Position numbers and translations under genes: made by a program | Shown: positions 20,207 through 31,056 of the stretch, in pieces | Layout: the number at the start of each line of letters is the position of its first letter | Numbering within the stretch: position 1 is the first letter of the stretch | The notes under the pieces: generated by a model | Told to the model about the DNA's origin: nothing | Database searches by the model: none | Seen by the model: the letters and a program-made list of their open reading frames with translations, nothing else | Source: Ustilago trichophora | Taxonomy: Eukaryota; Basidiomycota; Ustilaginomycetes; Ustilaginales; Ustilaginaceae | Direction: 5' to 3' | Assembly (NCBI GenBank): GCA_900323505.1 | Contig: OOIN01000005.1 | Location: 806,001-870,000, forward strand | DNA length: 64,000 nucleotides

Positions 20207-20774
20207 CGTACTGCAGACGGTCTCGGGTTAGGGAAATATGCCCTCGCTCTTCTTTTGTTCGCTGTTAGGGATCAGTCAATTAGGAATAGCAGTAAGCTGA
20301 AGCTTACCCCTCGTTTGCACGAGGCTGCTTCCGTCACCGATCCCGAAAACAGCAATTTCATACAAAGCACAGGTTACCCGTGTCATTCTGTAATTAGCTA
20401 CTAGTGTGTTCAAACTTGAATCCTCCATGCCACCGACTCTGATCCAAACACCATTCTCGACAATTCCAGAGTCGTAGGTCGGAACGGCCTCTCGAAGTTT
20501 CGCAATCGGAAAGTCAAAAGCGCTCGTATGCCATCCCGAACATCGGAATCGGGCAACCACCAATCCAATCATCAAGTTTGCATAACCGTAATCAATCCTC
20601 ACACAGCGCCGAGATGAGTAGTCATTGCATTCGAGTTCTGGACAGAGAAAGACACTAGAAAGCGAGGCAAGAAGAACGAACACGCTGGATGCAATGGATC
20701 AAGCAATATCGGAATGAGAGAGTCGGAAGAGGAACCGACATGATGAGGTCACACCAAAAGATCTTCGCACACGC

Positions 20775-23396
20775 TCACTTGCGACCCTTCTTATAGTCCT
20801 GGTCACCCTTGCGATCCCACGTGGGTGCCTCCTTCTCTTCAGGCTGGGTCTCGTCCCACAGCCCGCTCTTGGCGATCTTGGCCCGCAGCTTCTCTCGGCG
20901 TTGTTCTTCATCGTCGCCCTTGGCTGCTCCCTGGGTCTCGGCCTGCGACTGTGATGCTGCGGTAGCTTTCCTCTTGCGGCTGTTGCCGATAGAAGACGAG
21001 GGGAGGGGTGCGCTGGCAATGTCAATCGACTCGGCGTCGGCCTTGCGCGACGAAGCCGAAGTGGAGGCTATGGCATCGGAAGTGTCCTGGGTATAGGAAG
21101 TCTTGACCTCGAAAGTTTCATCCTGTTGACGTGATGCGTAGCCGCTGCGCTTCCAGAAAATGGGCTTCTGACCCTTGAGCGCCTTTCGCATCGGCTTGGC
21201 AAACACTCCAAGGTTCTCAGCGCGCTCCTTGTCGGGGTCGTTCTCCTTGTCGTAGTAGTACCAGCATTCAAGAGGGTTGCCCGAAGCGTCCTTTCCGGCA
21301 CGCTGGATAACTCCAAACATGGGCGAAGACTGCAACACTACCTCGAGATGCTCCCTCCATGCTTTTCTTGCGATCGAGGCCCACCGCTCGTTGGACTCGG
21401 ACGCGGTGGGCCAGCCGTCAACAACACAGCCGTGCTGCAAAGTAGCGGCACCGGGCAGCTTTCGCTTGGAAGGGCTGAATGCTACCGAGTGCTCACCTGC
21501 CTCTCCTTTCATCAGACCAGGCGTAGTCGTCAGTACGGATCGAACTGCTTCGGAAGCGCTGATAGTTGCTGTGCGGTGGAACACGATGGCTCCAGCGAGA
21601 AGGCCGGGCAGATCGTAGGTGGGTGCAAGCTGTCGGACACCGTTACGAGCAAGCGTTTGCAGTTCTTGCACGGATGAGCCGAGCATGGGTGAAGACGGAG
21701 CTGGGCTGTTGCTGGCAGACCTGCGGGCAGCGTTGCGAACAGCGGCAATGGCAACGGCAGGTGGAGGCATCCTAGTCTGAGACTCGGTCAAGGCATCTGC
21801 CATTGCTGGTTTGGCTGAAGACTCGCCGCTTCGGCTCGCGCCGCCGGCTGTCACTGTGCGCTTTCGTGGCGTGGGAGCGGGCGAAGGAGTCGGTTGTGTG
21901 GCCAGAGCGGTAGCGCCAATCTGCTGTTCGACGATCCCAGAATCGGATTCCGATAACGAGCTGCTACCATCGTCGTCTGCCACATCGGCTACCGGCTTAC
22001 GAGTGACCAACAGTGCCTTGCGAGTCGAGTCGTAGTCAGCAGGCACGTAGTCCTCGTCATCGCTCTCATCATCCTCGTCGTCATCATCATCGTCTAGCGC
22101 GCCAAGTCCGTTGCCTGCGATCTCCTGGTCGCTGTCTCCAGCCCTGACTTGTTGAATGTTGAGTGGACCAGCTACAAGACCACCGCTGCGACGGTTGACT
22201 GGGGTTGGAGAGCTGGTGATGTCGTCGTCCTCTTCTAAGTCATCATCTCGATCAGCACCGCGGTCTGACCTCTTGGAAGCTGCTGTGTGTTTGTGCGGAG
22301 ACATGAGATGAAGCATGGGGGGTGGTGAACTTGCAGGTGGCGAGCTGGTTACAATGTGATCAATGGGTTCCGCCCTCTCGACGGTGGCAGCCTTCTTCAT
22401 CGGTGAAGTGATTCTCTGTGTCCATTCGTGAACACATGCCTGCGAGGACTTGACTGGGGAAGGTGGTCGGTCGGTGTTAGAGGGTACATGCTCGAAACGG
22501 CACTGGACGCCGAAAAAGTCGATGAGGGATTTGCCAGAGGTAAGTCGCAACACCTGTCCTTCTCGGCGACGTTTGCCATCTACAATGAGACCGTTCTGGC
22601 CAACGATGCGAACGACGAAAGTTCCGTTCGAGTTCTGGTTCTCGAGACGAGCAGCAATGGGCGATCCTTTGGCAGTGAAACTAGACACACTTGGCTTCTT
22701 GGTGGAAGCGGGACGCGCGACAAAGGGGATCCATTCGACGATGGCATGGACACGCGAGACGTGACGCGCGTCATTAGGGAGATTTACGCGCAGAATCTTC
22801 TTGGAGCCAAGACCTTGCATGGAAGCAGGGATATCGGATGCTACAGCTGCAGAGGCATGAGGTTGACCAGAGGGTTTAGAGCGACCAAGGACTAAGCTAA
22901 TGCTCTTGCTCCCGAATAGAAGGTTAGGCACCGCATTGGCGTCCGACTCGCGTTCTGGGTTGGTGACAAGGCCGAGAGTCTGGCTTAGCGGAGATTGCTG
23001 ACCAATGCTGGGAATGCCAGTGAGTTCGAGGTTGGTCTGGCTTTGTTCGAGAAGGATGCTGCGCACAGGAGTGATAGAGGTCGAGGAAGGACGCTGCTGC
23101 TTGACGGGCGAGAAACCAAGCGCTTGCTGACGTGTCGGAGCGATGGGAGACGAGTGAAAGACGGACGAAGCTGGGGGCGAGGAAGGAGGAGGAGTAGCAC
23201 CAGCCTTTTCTCTGGCATCTCGGAATGCCTTGGCCTTGTCTCCGACAACGTTGAGATCAAGCGGTGTGAAAGGTCGCGACATGGCCGCTGTTTTGGCGGA
23301 CAAGAGTGCCTTGTCGCGCTTGAAGCCCTTGATCGGAGACGACCCGGGCATCGGAGGGTCCGAAGAAGGAGCTGGTGTGGGAAGATCGTGCATCAT
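20775..23396 (-). CDS. FHA-domain nuclear protein, Tos4/Plm2-like
   Basis: 873 residues, ATG at 23396 (ATG ATG). An FHA domain spans about 160-295: LVLGRSKPSG holds the phosphothreonine-binding Arg, then HVSRVHAIVEW, then NSNGTFV and NGLIVDGKR. The N-terminus has many SP/TP sites and the middle is acidic (DDDDDDEDDESDDEDY). The conserved C-terminal part has CWYYYDKENDPDKERA and KALKGQKPIFWKRSGYASR, a pattern of fungal FHA regulators, and the very C-terminus is basic. In yeast, Tos4 and Plm2 are chromatin-bound FHA proteins of the G1/S and replication-stress programme; assignment here rests on architecture, not clear orthology. No intron needed. Confidence 0.72.
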   Translation of the reverse strand: MMHDLPTPAPSSDPPMPGSSPIKGFKRDKALLSAKTAAMSRPFTPLDLNVVGDKAKAFRDAREKAGATPPPSSPPASSVFHSSPIAPTRQQALGFSPVKQQRPSSTSITPVRSILLEQSQTNLELTGIPSIGQQSPLSQTLGLVTNPERESDANAVPNLLFGSKSISLVLGRSKPSGQPHASAAVASDIPASMQGLGSKKILRVNLPNDARHVSRVHAIVEWIPFVARPASTKKPSVSSFTAKGSPIAARLENQNSNGTFVVRIVGQNGLIVDGKRRREGQVLRLTSGKSLIDFFGVQCRFEHVPSNTDRPPSPVKSSQACVHEWTQRITSPMKKAATVERAEPIDHIVTSSPPASSPPPMLHLMSPHKHTAASKRSDRGADRDDDLEEDDDITSSPTPVNRRSGGLVAGPLNIQQVRAGDSDQEIAGNGLGALDDDDDDEDDESDDEDYVPADYDSTRKALLVTRKPVADVADDDGSSSLSESDSGIVEQQIGATALATQPTPSPAPTPRKRTVTAGGASRSGESSAKPAMADALTESQTRMPPPAVAIAAVRNAARRSASNSPAPSSPMLGSSVQELQTLARNGVRQLAPTYDLPGLLAGAIVFHRTATISASEAVRSVLTTTPGLMKGEAGEHSVAFSPSKRKLPGAATLQHGCVVDGWPTASESNERWASIARKAWREHLEVVLQSSPMFGVIQRAGKDASGNPLECWYYYDKENDPDKERAENLGVFAKPMRKALKGQKPIFWKRSGYASRQQDETFEVKTSYTQDTSDAIASTSASSRKADAESIDIASAPLPSSSIGNSRKRKATAASQSQAETQGAAKGDDEEQRREKLRAKIAKSGLWDETQPEEKEAPTWDRKGDQDYKKGRK

Positions 23397-24251
23397 CTTT
23401 GCTGTTGGAGGTGATATGGAACACCCGCGTCGAATCCGAAGTATCCAAGTCTGTCGATGGGGGAGGAGGGGGCGAGCGAGTGAGCAGGCAAATAAGGCCT
23501 CTTAGACTCAGAGGCTACCCGTCTTTCCTAAAGCACGAGAAATAGGCTGACGAGATTGACGAAGTCTTGAGGAGGTCTATGGTCGGTCGAGTCGATGGCA
23601 GAAAGAAAGGTGCCAACTTGATGTCCAAAAGAACTTTTGACAGATTCGCACACACTCTGTCGTGTCTTGTCAGGCGAAGCTCGTGTCACAGACTTGCACG
23701 CAGTCGCGAAAACGCCAACACGACTGACTTGTGCTCTCTTGCAGCTAGCTATACGCTCTCACTCATGCTCCTGCCACTCCCACTGCCGCGGCCAGATCAA
23801 TCCTCAAACGCGCAGTTTTGGACATGCCCTTTTGGCAGGCGACCCGAGAAAAAAGTGCAACACGCTCGCCTGTCATTTGAGACGCTTCACGCGAACCGCG
23901 CCTGGCGTTGGCGTAGAGCTGCTCCCTCCACACGTGAATTTTTCGCGCTCGTCAAAAATCGCATCCGAAAACTAGCACAGTCTAACATGTCCTGCGGATT
24001 TCTTTTGCAACCACAGCGCATCAACATTGACAACACAGTCACAAACGGCGAGATAGCCGTCAAGAAAGGAAAAGTGGGACATTGACAAAGTCATCGAAAG
24101 GAAAAGAGCTGTGACGGCTAACAAACAGGGAGCGAGGTCGGAAAAAGAGTCTGAGAGAGAAAGTGAGAAAAGACGAGAGACAAGGAAAGGTGAAAGTGAG
24201 GACGACAGTCTGAGCGGAAGAGATTTTGAGTACTGCGGAGCCAAGGTCCAT
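23397..24251. other. 855-bp intergenic region between two minus-strand genes
   Basis: Contains the FHA-gene promoter and the 3' flank of the precursor gene that ends at 24252. A purine-rich stretch (GAGAGAAAGTGAGAAAAGAC) lies at about 24152-24190. Frames here look random; no gene supported. Confidence 0.4.
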
Positions 24252-27200
24252 TTACATCACAGGCGCAGCGGCTCCAGCGTCACCCCTATAGCTACCACCG
24301 GAGCTTGCAGAAGGCTGTTGCGGCTGCTGTTGCGGCTGCTGTTGTAGCATATATTGCGGCTGCTGTTGAGGAAGCATATATTGCGGCTGCTGTTGAGGTA
24401 TGTACTGCTGCTGCTGCTGCTGCTGCTGAGGCATGTACCGAGGCTGCTGAGACGGGAATTGCTGTTGCGGCTGCTGAGGAGGATATTGCTGCTGAGGAGG
24501 ATATTGCTGCTGGGGAGGATATTGCTGCTGGGGAGGATATTGCTGCTGAGGAGGGTATTGCTGCTGAGGAGGGTATTGCTGAGGAGGTGGTACCGACTGC
24601 TGGCTCGACCAGTTTTCGAAGGCGGCTTGCGGATTGGGAGAGTTCAGGATCTGATTGGCTGCCTCGCCGTACTGATTCATCAACTGTTGCTGCTCTTGCG
24701 GGCTCATCGAATTCCATTGTTGCATGGCTTGCTGAACTTCTGGCGAATCTCCCGACACATTGCCGCTGTTATCAATCGGAAGCTGTGGTACCTGCTGATT
24801 CGATCCACCAGCGCCCTTAGAGTTTTCACTGCTCTCGTCATCACCATACTTGAAAGGCATTCCTGTCTTTGGATTGACTTGCTCGCCCGTGCCCGAGTCG
24901 TAATAGTTGTGACTGTTTGGGTCCACTAGCACCAGGTTGCCAGTCAGAGGGTTGAAGAGTTGGCCGTTGGCGCCAGTGGCGATGGCGTTGCCTACTGCAC
25001 TGGCCGCTTCACCTGCTGAGTGGTAGTGGCTGTTCCATTCCTCCATACGCGCCTTTTCCTTCTGCTGATGGACGCTGTGAAGGTAGAGAACCGTTAGAAC
25101 AGCCGTACCAGCAACCAAAATTCCAGTACTTGCAGTCATGGATGGCACCAGAAGGGCGCCGGCTTTAGCCAGCATTCCTCGCTTCTCCAGCGCCTGGCTG
25201 TCCTCTTTGACTGCAGAGGCTTCTTGAATTGAGCGCTTCTCGTGACCCTGGTTCGAGCCGTCGAGTTCATTACCCTGCTCAACATCATTCTTGACAGCAG
25301 AGACCAGCTTCTCGAAATCAGCCTGCCCGAACATTGCAAATCGAGAAAAAACAAGTCAGTTCTTCTGCACAGGATGGCATGGATCTACAGACGACCAACA
25401 TTGGCTGAGTGAGGAATACTAACAGGCTTCTTTGGAGGCATCTCGCGCTTTTGCATAGGTGCACCGCCATCACCAGCCTGACCATACCCTCCAACCGCTC
25501 CACCTCCGTCGGGCTGAAGGTATCCGGCCATGACTAGCTCTTGCTCAGTGCAGTAGTGCAAGGGAGGAGGGTTTTGCTTATCGATACGCTCGTATGTCGA
25601 CTTGCTCCAAAGAACTCCACGGAAGTCTGCAATAATCGGCTGCCTGTATGCGTCGCAAACAGTGGTTGGATGAAGGCCGAATTCGTTGTCAGGGGTGGTA
25701 TTCGGTCGCATCGGGTGGGCATAGTCGCCCAGGCCGATCACGACTGCCACCAGTGCACCGAAACCAATTCCAGCCTTGAGTAGAGTCTTGCCCACTCCTC
25801 CCTTCTTTGCCGCATTCATCATGGGCGCGGCACTGTACTGATTGCCACGTAGCGCGGCAAGTCGAGCTTGTTCTCGCAGTGCAGGACTCGCGGCTCTATC
25901 AGAACCAAAAGATGGAGTGCAGGCCTAGTCAGTAGCCAATCAATTTCTGTGTCAAGCACGGCTCTTGTACTCACTGCAAAGCGGCCATCTCGTAGCTGCG
26001 CTTGTCGACCTATGTACGCACAGAAGAGCCGCAGACGTAAGAAAAGATGAGTTGGATCAGAACGTGAAATTAAGAAAAGGATCGAACAGAACGAGGGAAA
26101 GAACGAGCATGCCTTTGACAGAATGACAAGCCGATAGAACGCTGCAGTGCGCTCTTGCTAGCCTTTGATAGCGGATGCAACTTCAGGAACGAGGAAGGAT
26201 ATCATACCTTGCGGTGTCGGATCGAACGCTTTTGCATGCCGCCGCTGCCCCTTCCACCACCGGCTTCAGGACCAGAAGGGCCGGCACCACCGCCAGCAGC
26301 ACCACCGGCTTCACCAACACCGCCAGCTCCATCAGTGCCACCAGCACCAAGATCATCGCCACTTTCTTGCATGATCTGCTCCTTGGTCTTTACGATCTTT
26401 CCGGTCTTGGGGTCGCTGACTTCAAATGTCTGCGAGTTGATCAAAAAGCCAGTCTGAGGTTCGATGAAGTATTTGGTGTTGTCGGGGCCAAGAACGTAGA
26501 ACATCTGCACCTGCTTGTCAAACATCGGCTTAGGTCCGTCATTGCCTTGACCGCCACCTCGTTGGGGAGTGGCTGTACCTCGGATTTGACCGTCGTCAAC
26601 AAGTCCTTCGTTTCGAGGGTCTTGGCGTCCGTCAACTCCCTGAGGAGCCTGGGCACCATCCTCGCCGCCACGATCGCCGCCGCCAGAGCCTGCAGGTGGG
26701 CCCTGAGTCCCGGGGAGAGGATCTTCAGGTGTCCAGCCTGGGGGCAGTGGGAGCTCTTTCTGATAGTCCTTGGTAAGAACATGGTACTCTCCGTTCTTGA
26801 GCCGGACCAAGACCAAGCCAGTGCCAGGAATTTCGTCAGGTCCTTCCATGAGTTGACTATCACCACCTTGCTCAGCTCCACCGCCCTGTCCACCGCCCTG
26901 TCCACTGCCCTGTCCACCGCCCTGTCCACCGCCCTGTCCACTGCCCTGTCCACCGCCCTGTCCACCGCCTTGCTGAACTCCACCGCCTTGCTGAACTCCA
27001 CCGCCTTGCTGAACTCCACCGCCTTGCTGAACTCCACCGCCCTGTCCACCGCCCTGTCCACCGCCCTGTCCACCGCCCTGTCCAGGGCCAGGTCCAGCGC
27101 CCTGCCCAGCACCAGAAGGATACTGGCCTTGCTCCTGGCCGCCATCGCGACCAGAGCCTGCGGGTGGCCCTTGCATCCCGGGAAGAGGATCTTGGGGTGT

Positions 27201-28220
27201 CCAACCTGGCGGCAGTGGGACCTCCTTTTTGCCGTCCTTGGTAAGAACGTGATATTCTCCGTTCTTAAGTTGAACCAAGACCAAGTCAGTGCCGGGGATT
27301 TCATCAGGTCCTTTGAGGATTGAAAAACCATCGTCTTGACCTTGACCCGAACCATCAACAGGAGCACCGCCAGCAGGAGGACCGCCTCCAGCACCTTGAA
27401 GGGCAGCCATGTCTTGCGGGTTGTAGCCAGTGGTAGAGTCGGTTGGCTTGGTGTCAAGCAATTTGGTCAAGCCCCAACCAGCTGCTACACCACCGATTCC
27501 AAGCATGGCCATCTTGGTCTTGCTCATGCCCTTCTTACCTGGCTGAGTGGTCATCAAGGCCGTCCTTTCGGCAGCGTTGGCCTCCGCCGCCATCTGTTTA
27601 GCTTGGAGCTCCTGCATCAGCTTGATTTGCTCAGCATTCACCTTGCTATGGTCCTTGAGCTTGCCAACGCTCTTCTCGAGCTTGTCGATCTTCCCAGCAA
27701 GGGCAGGATCCGTGCCAATCGGGGGCATGGGCGGATAATGAGGTGCGTAAGGAGGTGGGTACTGGTGGGGTAATCCTCCACCGGGCATGTGGGAGTAAGG
27801 AGCACCGCCTGGCACGTGAGAAGCGGGAGGAGGCACACCATAGAAGTTATTAACAACCTTGCTACGCCCCGATACCTCGCCGGCGCTGCTCCTCAAAGCC
27901 TTGCCAATATTTTCGAGACCGTCAGCAGCCTTAAGAGCTTCTGCAGCATTGAACGCCGCGCGTTTGGACAGATGCTCGTGCGTACTAGCGCGCTCACGCT
28001 CTGTGTGAGGGCGGTGCTTGTGACCGTGATGCTTGGCATGGTGCTGGTCCTTTGGAGCCGCACCCTTGTTACCGGCCTGACCGTTGTCCTTAGTCGAGCC
28101 TCGAGAGCGATGATGATGCCCGCCATGAAGGCCAAAGTGCTCGTCTGCCAAGGCCTGCGACGAAGAAGCGGCCGCAGAGATGGCGCCAAAAACGATACCG
28201 CAAAGTAGGGCGACCTTCAT
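24252..28220 (-). CDS. Predicted secreted, Kex2-processed precursor (four exons, 1,196 aa)
   Basis: Not a recognised family. Proposed exons on the minus strand: 28220-26208, 26009-25975, 25895-25424, 25322-24252; they sum to 3,591 nt and keep one frame. Introns: GTATGA..TAG (198 nt), GTGAGT..TAG (79 nt, branch ACTGAC), GTTAGT..CAG (101 nt, branch ACTGAC plus poly-T). The protein has a signal peptide (1-25), a His-rich stretch (about 27-82) and KR sites at 86-87, 664-665, 674-675, 832-833, 869-870 and 887-888. Hydrophobic segments at about 236-255, 720-739 and 893-922 fall one per large fragment. A roughly 53-residue repeat occurs at 304-356 and 460-512, and a GGGQ/GGGVQQ tract at about 380-450. 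The C-terminal fragment has PPQQQY repeats and poly-Gln. Two or three separate genes are possible, but gaps of 198 and 101 bp leave no room for terminators and promoters. Function unknown; effector, wall or surface peptide roles are inference. Confidence 0.72.
24405..24428. repeat. CTG/CAG trinucleotide repeat (poly-Gln codons)
   Basis: Eight CTG units on the + strand, encoding consecutive Gln in the last exon of the secreted precursor. The surrounding 24300-24600 is a longer degenerate CAG/CAA repeat. Confidence 0.85.
24480..24592. repeat. 18-bp coding minisatellite (PPQQQY units)
   Basis: Tandem 18-bp units of the GAGGATATTGCTGCTG type, in frame, encoding PPQQQY repeats of the secreted precursor. 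Variation is mostly GAGG/GGGG at one point. Confidence 0.8.
26876..27090. repeat. Coding minisatellite for Gly/Gln-rich tract
   Basis: Tandem CCACCGCCCTGT (GGGQ) and CCACCGCCTTGCTGAACT (GGGVQQ) units, in frame in exon 1 of the secreted precursor. Four identical GGGVQQ units sit in the centre. Likely to vary in length between strains. Confidence 0.85.
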
Positions 28221-29364
28221 TGCTGCGAACGGCGACTGACTGGAAGCACTGTCACAGAAGCGTGCGCACACATCACAAGAAAAAGGGGTCGTAGATACGG
28301 TCAGAAAAAAGACCATGAAGTGTGTACATCGCCACACGTGTTTGGAATGGAGCTGATTATGCTTACAGTCAGAAAGTCGAGAAGCGAATGGAGCTTCAGA
28401 GTGATGAGGAGAGAAGCAGGGAGCAGTCGAGGAGGGAAAGAGTAAAGAACGTGAGGTACCAATATCTGGCTAGCAGATATGGTGAAAATTCGGGGAGAGA
28501 AAAGAATAAGCTATGCTCTTGCTGTCCCGCGCAGCTGAAAGGGCATCAGATTGGAAAAGAGTGGAAGTAAGAGAGAGAGAAAAAAAGGGGGGGCCCAGAT
28601 GTGAGGAACCAGTTTAAGTATCCATTGTTCGAGTGGCCTGGTGAGGAGACAGTGAGACGAGCTCCAGCTCACCTCAGCACCGCCAACCAGCCACAAATCA
28701 ACACCTCGTTTCATTGACAAACTAGCGGGTTGTGACCGTAAATGTACTCAGTGTGATTTGCCAAATGCATTCCTGCCATACGTTGTTGTAGCACCTGCGA
28801 GAAGCGACTTCGGGAGTGGGACGGCGATTTGACGAATGAAAGAGGCACTTCGACTGAAGTTTGCCACCGGCCAGGCATCCGATCTTGATTTTTCAGGCTG
28901 CAACGTTGCACTGCGAGCAGGTATCGCTGCATTTCACGATGGTGGGGAGGGGGGAAGAAATGGGCATGCGTTGCAGTGCTCAATGGAATGGTGCTTTGAG
29001 GCTGAACGACCTTCAAGCTCATTTCAGGCTGCCGATTCTGAGCCGAAAGGACAGAAGCAACTGAGCTGCCGCATGCAATTGTAAACTTCATTTCGTATGG
29101 TGGGTATCGGTTGCTGTATCGATGGTCGTCAGGTTTGATGCTGCTGACGTGGGCTGAATGCAGCTGATCAAGCTAAGAGTTGTTACCACGGTGACGTGCA
29201 CTTGCATGGTGGTTGGGTCATGGTTGCCGAAGGACATTCAAGCGAAAGAAAGTGGTCGTGATACAAGAACCTAAGGGCAGGGGAAGATGACAAAGAGGCA
29301 AAGTGTCGAAGGATCGTCGAGGGAAGAGAAAGACGCAATGGGAAAAAAAATATATGAAGTGGGC
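28221..29364. other. Intergenic region upstream of the secreted precursor
   Basis: 1.1 kb with the precursor promoter and the 3' flank of the IQM-like gene. The precursor frame extends upstream to an in-frame ATG at 28316, but that start would bury the signal peptide behind about 32 residues, so 28220 is preferred. A G-tract and purine run sit at about 28570-28600. No other gene. Confidence 0.45.
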
Positions 29365-31056
29365 TCAGGAGGTTACGTGGGAATCCCAAGCCTCGCGAAG
29401 TTTGTCCTTGATGTCCTTCATCTTGCGGTCCTTTTTCTTTCGATACATGCCGTACCGGTTGACCACCTCAATTACCCACTTGCTCTTGGTCACATTGATC
29501 TGGCTAGTGTCCAGGCCGCGCTGCTGCAGCCGTCGGATGAACTCTTCAAAATGCTGCGAAGAGGACCGGTAGTGTCCGCTCCAAGGATAGATTGACACAA
29601 TGACTCCATCTTTGACCTTGAGGACACCTGCCACGGTGACCAACGAGCCTGCAAGTAGGGAAGAGTGCTGGAACCGACCACGCTGCTTGATGCCAATGTA
29701 CATGTTGTACGAGAGATCCGTCACAAAGATCCATGTATCCGCTTTGCATTTGCGGATGAGTGCGTCTGGACGCGAAGTTGCTTCTTCTGCCTCCTGTGTC
29801 TTGTCGACTTCATCTGAGTCTCGTTTGACGATCTGTTGGCGTTCAGTGGCTGGGTATAAGCCAAGTTTATGCTTGATCAGATACTTTGGACCCAAATTTG
29901 CTTTCTCGAGCATCTTCTCTTTCCGACTCTGCTGTTTTTCTTCCGGACTTCTGACCGGTCTCGGGCCATGAGAGCTGGCATCAGCTGACGATTCGGAGAC
30001 AGCGTTTGATTTCTGGTTCACTTTCTGTTCTTCCTTTGGAGCGGAGGCTTCATCCGAGGAGCTGGGATCCGAGGTAAAGCTGTCCGACGAGCTTGTCGAT
30101 GATTTCCTTCGGAACTTGATTTTATCATCGCGCACCACGTCGCATACCTCACCCGTTGCAATAGCGTCCTGCCACTCTTTCGAAAGGCGCAAAGCGACGC
30201 CTCTTCCCTTGCCCAGATCGCCGTGATCGTACTTGGAAGTGTTGACGAGCTCTCCAGTGCGACACCATCGCAATCTTCCTCTGCCCGGATGAGACTTGAG
30301 CTGAGCCCGAAGTTCGTGAAGATGTCCCTGAGGTGAAGCAATGACCTCGTTGTCGATGTACGTCATGTAGTTGCGTCGTTGATCCGCGGTCAAGTAGCCG
30401 ATGCGTTCCTTTTCCAGTTTTGATCGAGGACATTCTTCCAGACTCAGATCTTTGCCTTCTCCTTCATCGAGCCACTGCAGAAAGTTCTGCCGTGTATCAG
30501 CCTTCAAGTTCCAATAGCGATGGTAGTACTTAAGATTGCTTCCGTATCGATGCTTTGGGTCGAGCATCTCGAGCCAGTTCTGATCCTCCATGCGCTTGGT
30601 GAGCACTTCGGACTCGTGGATGAATTCTTGCTTCTCTGCTTCATTTGTGAATGTGAAGGGAAGCTTGTCGAAGAAGCTTGAGCCAAGAAGCTGCTGTGTG
30701 AGTGAATCGACGGCGGCAGGGGATGAGGCTGACGGCGAAGCTGACTTCTGTCCGCGGCGCGGTGGTAAGGTTGTGGCTTCGCCTCTGACAGCAGGCTCGG
30801 GGGCAGTATCTTGCTTGCCGAGCTGCTGTGCCATGAAGACACCTCTATGCCATCTCGAGACCGGGTCGTTTTTCTCGCCCAAACGTTGTTCCTCCAGCGT
30901 CTTTTCCAAACGAGTCGTTCGAACGGCCGAGCGGATGCGGTCTGCAGCATCGATGCGAGCAAAATCATCGGATGTTGGAGATGGCGAGGGATCACCTATC
31001 TTTTCGTGACATGATGAAGCCGCAGTAGTTGAGCTTGGTGATTGTGACGAGCTCAT
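29365..31056 (-). CDS. IQM-like (IQ calmodulin-binding motif family) protein
   Basis: 563 residues, ATG at 31056. Two conserved blocks resemble fungal IQ-domain proteins and plant IQM proteins. The first, about 150-290, has LEMLDPKHRYGSNLKYYHRYW and NFLQWLDEGEGKDLSLEECPR. The second, about 430-545, has DTWIFVTDLSYNMYIGIKQ, FQHSSLLAG and YPWSGHYRSS. The N-terminal ADRIRSAVRTTRLEKTLEEQR is a degenerate IQ-like basic helix, so calmodulin binding is uncertain. The linker (about 300-400) is Ser/acidic-rich. Molecular function in fungi is not established. The gene is divergent from LYS2 across 666 bp. Confidence 0.72.
   Translation of the reverse strand: MSSSQSPSSTTAASSCHEKIGDPSPSPTSDDFARIDAADRIRSAVRTTRLEKTLEEQRLGEKNDPVSRWHRGVFMAQQLGKQDTAPEPAVRGEATTLPPRRGQKSASPSASSPAAVDSLTQQLLGSSFFDKLPFTFTNEAEKQEFIHESEVLTKRMEDQNWLEMLDPKHRYGSNLKYYHRYWNLKADTRQNFLQWLDEGEGKDLSLEECPRSKLEKERIGYLTADQRRNYMTYIDNEVIASPQGHLHELRAQLKSHPGRGRLRWCRTGELVNTSKYDHGDLGKGRGVALRLSKEWQDAIATGEVCDVVRDDKIKFRRKSSTSSSDSFTSDPSSSDEASAPKEEQKVNQKSNAVSESSADASSHGPRPVRSPEEKQQSRKEKMLEKANLGPKYLIKHKLGLYPATERQQIVKRDSDEVDKTQEAEEATSRPDALIRKCKADTWIFVTDLSYNMYIGIKQRGRFQHSSLLAGSLVTVAGVLKVKDGVIVSIYPWSGHYRSSSQHFEEFIRRLQQRGLDTSQINVTKSKWVIEVVNRYGMYRKKKDRKMKDIKDKLREAWDSHVTS

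Larger units (their letters stand above)
19142..20774. other. 1.6-kb intergenic region with palindromes and a GT repeat
   Basis: Lies 5' of BOR1 (-) and 3' of the FHA gene (-). It contains full TACTGTACAGTA palindromes at 19573-19584 and 20195-20206 and a GT microsatellite at about 20066-20094. A minus-strand frame at 20276-20683 has protein-like character but no ATG (see findings). Otherwise nothing supported. Confidence 0.45.

Noticed and set aside
25385..25822. Separate 145-residue gene within the precursor locus
   Set aside because: The frame is open upstream of this ATG to a phase-matched acceptor and runs into a GTTAGT donor with a good branch site downstream; it fits better as exon 3.
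26876..27090. Regularly spaced short repeats resembling a CRISPR array
   Set aside because: Units are contiguous, in coding frame and lack unique spacers; they encode GGGQ/GGGVQQ in a eukaryotic gene.
26175..27323. 382-codon + strand frame with LSTA repeats
   Set aside because: Opposite-strand reading of the Gly/Gln minisatellite in the secreted precursor.
28221..28316. Upstream in-frame ATG (28316) for the secreted precursor
   Set aside because: It would place the clear signal peptide about 32 residues inside the protein; the ATG at 28220 starts it directly.
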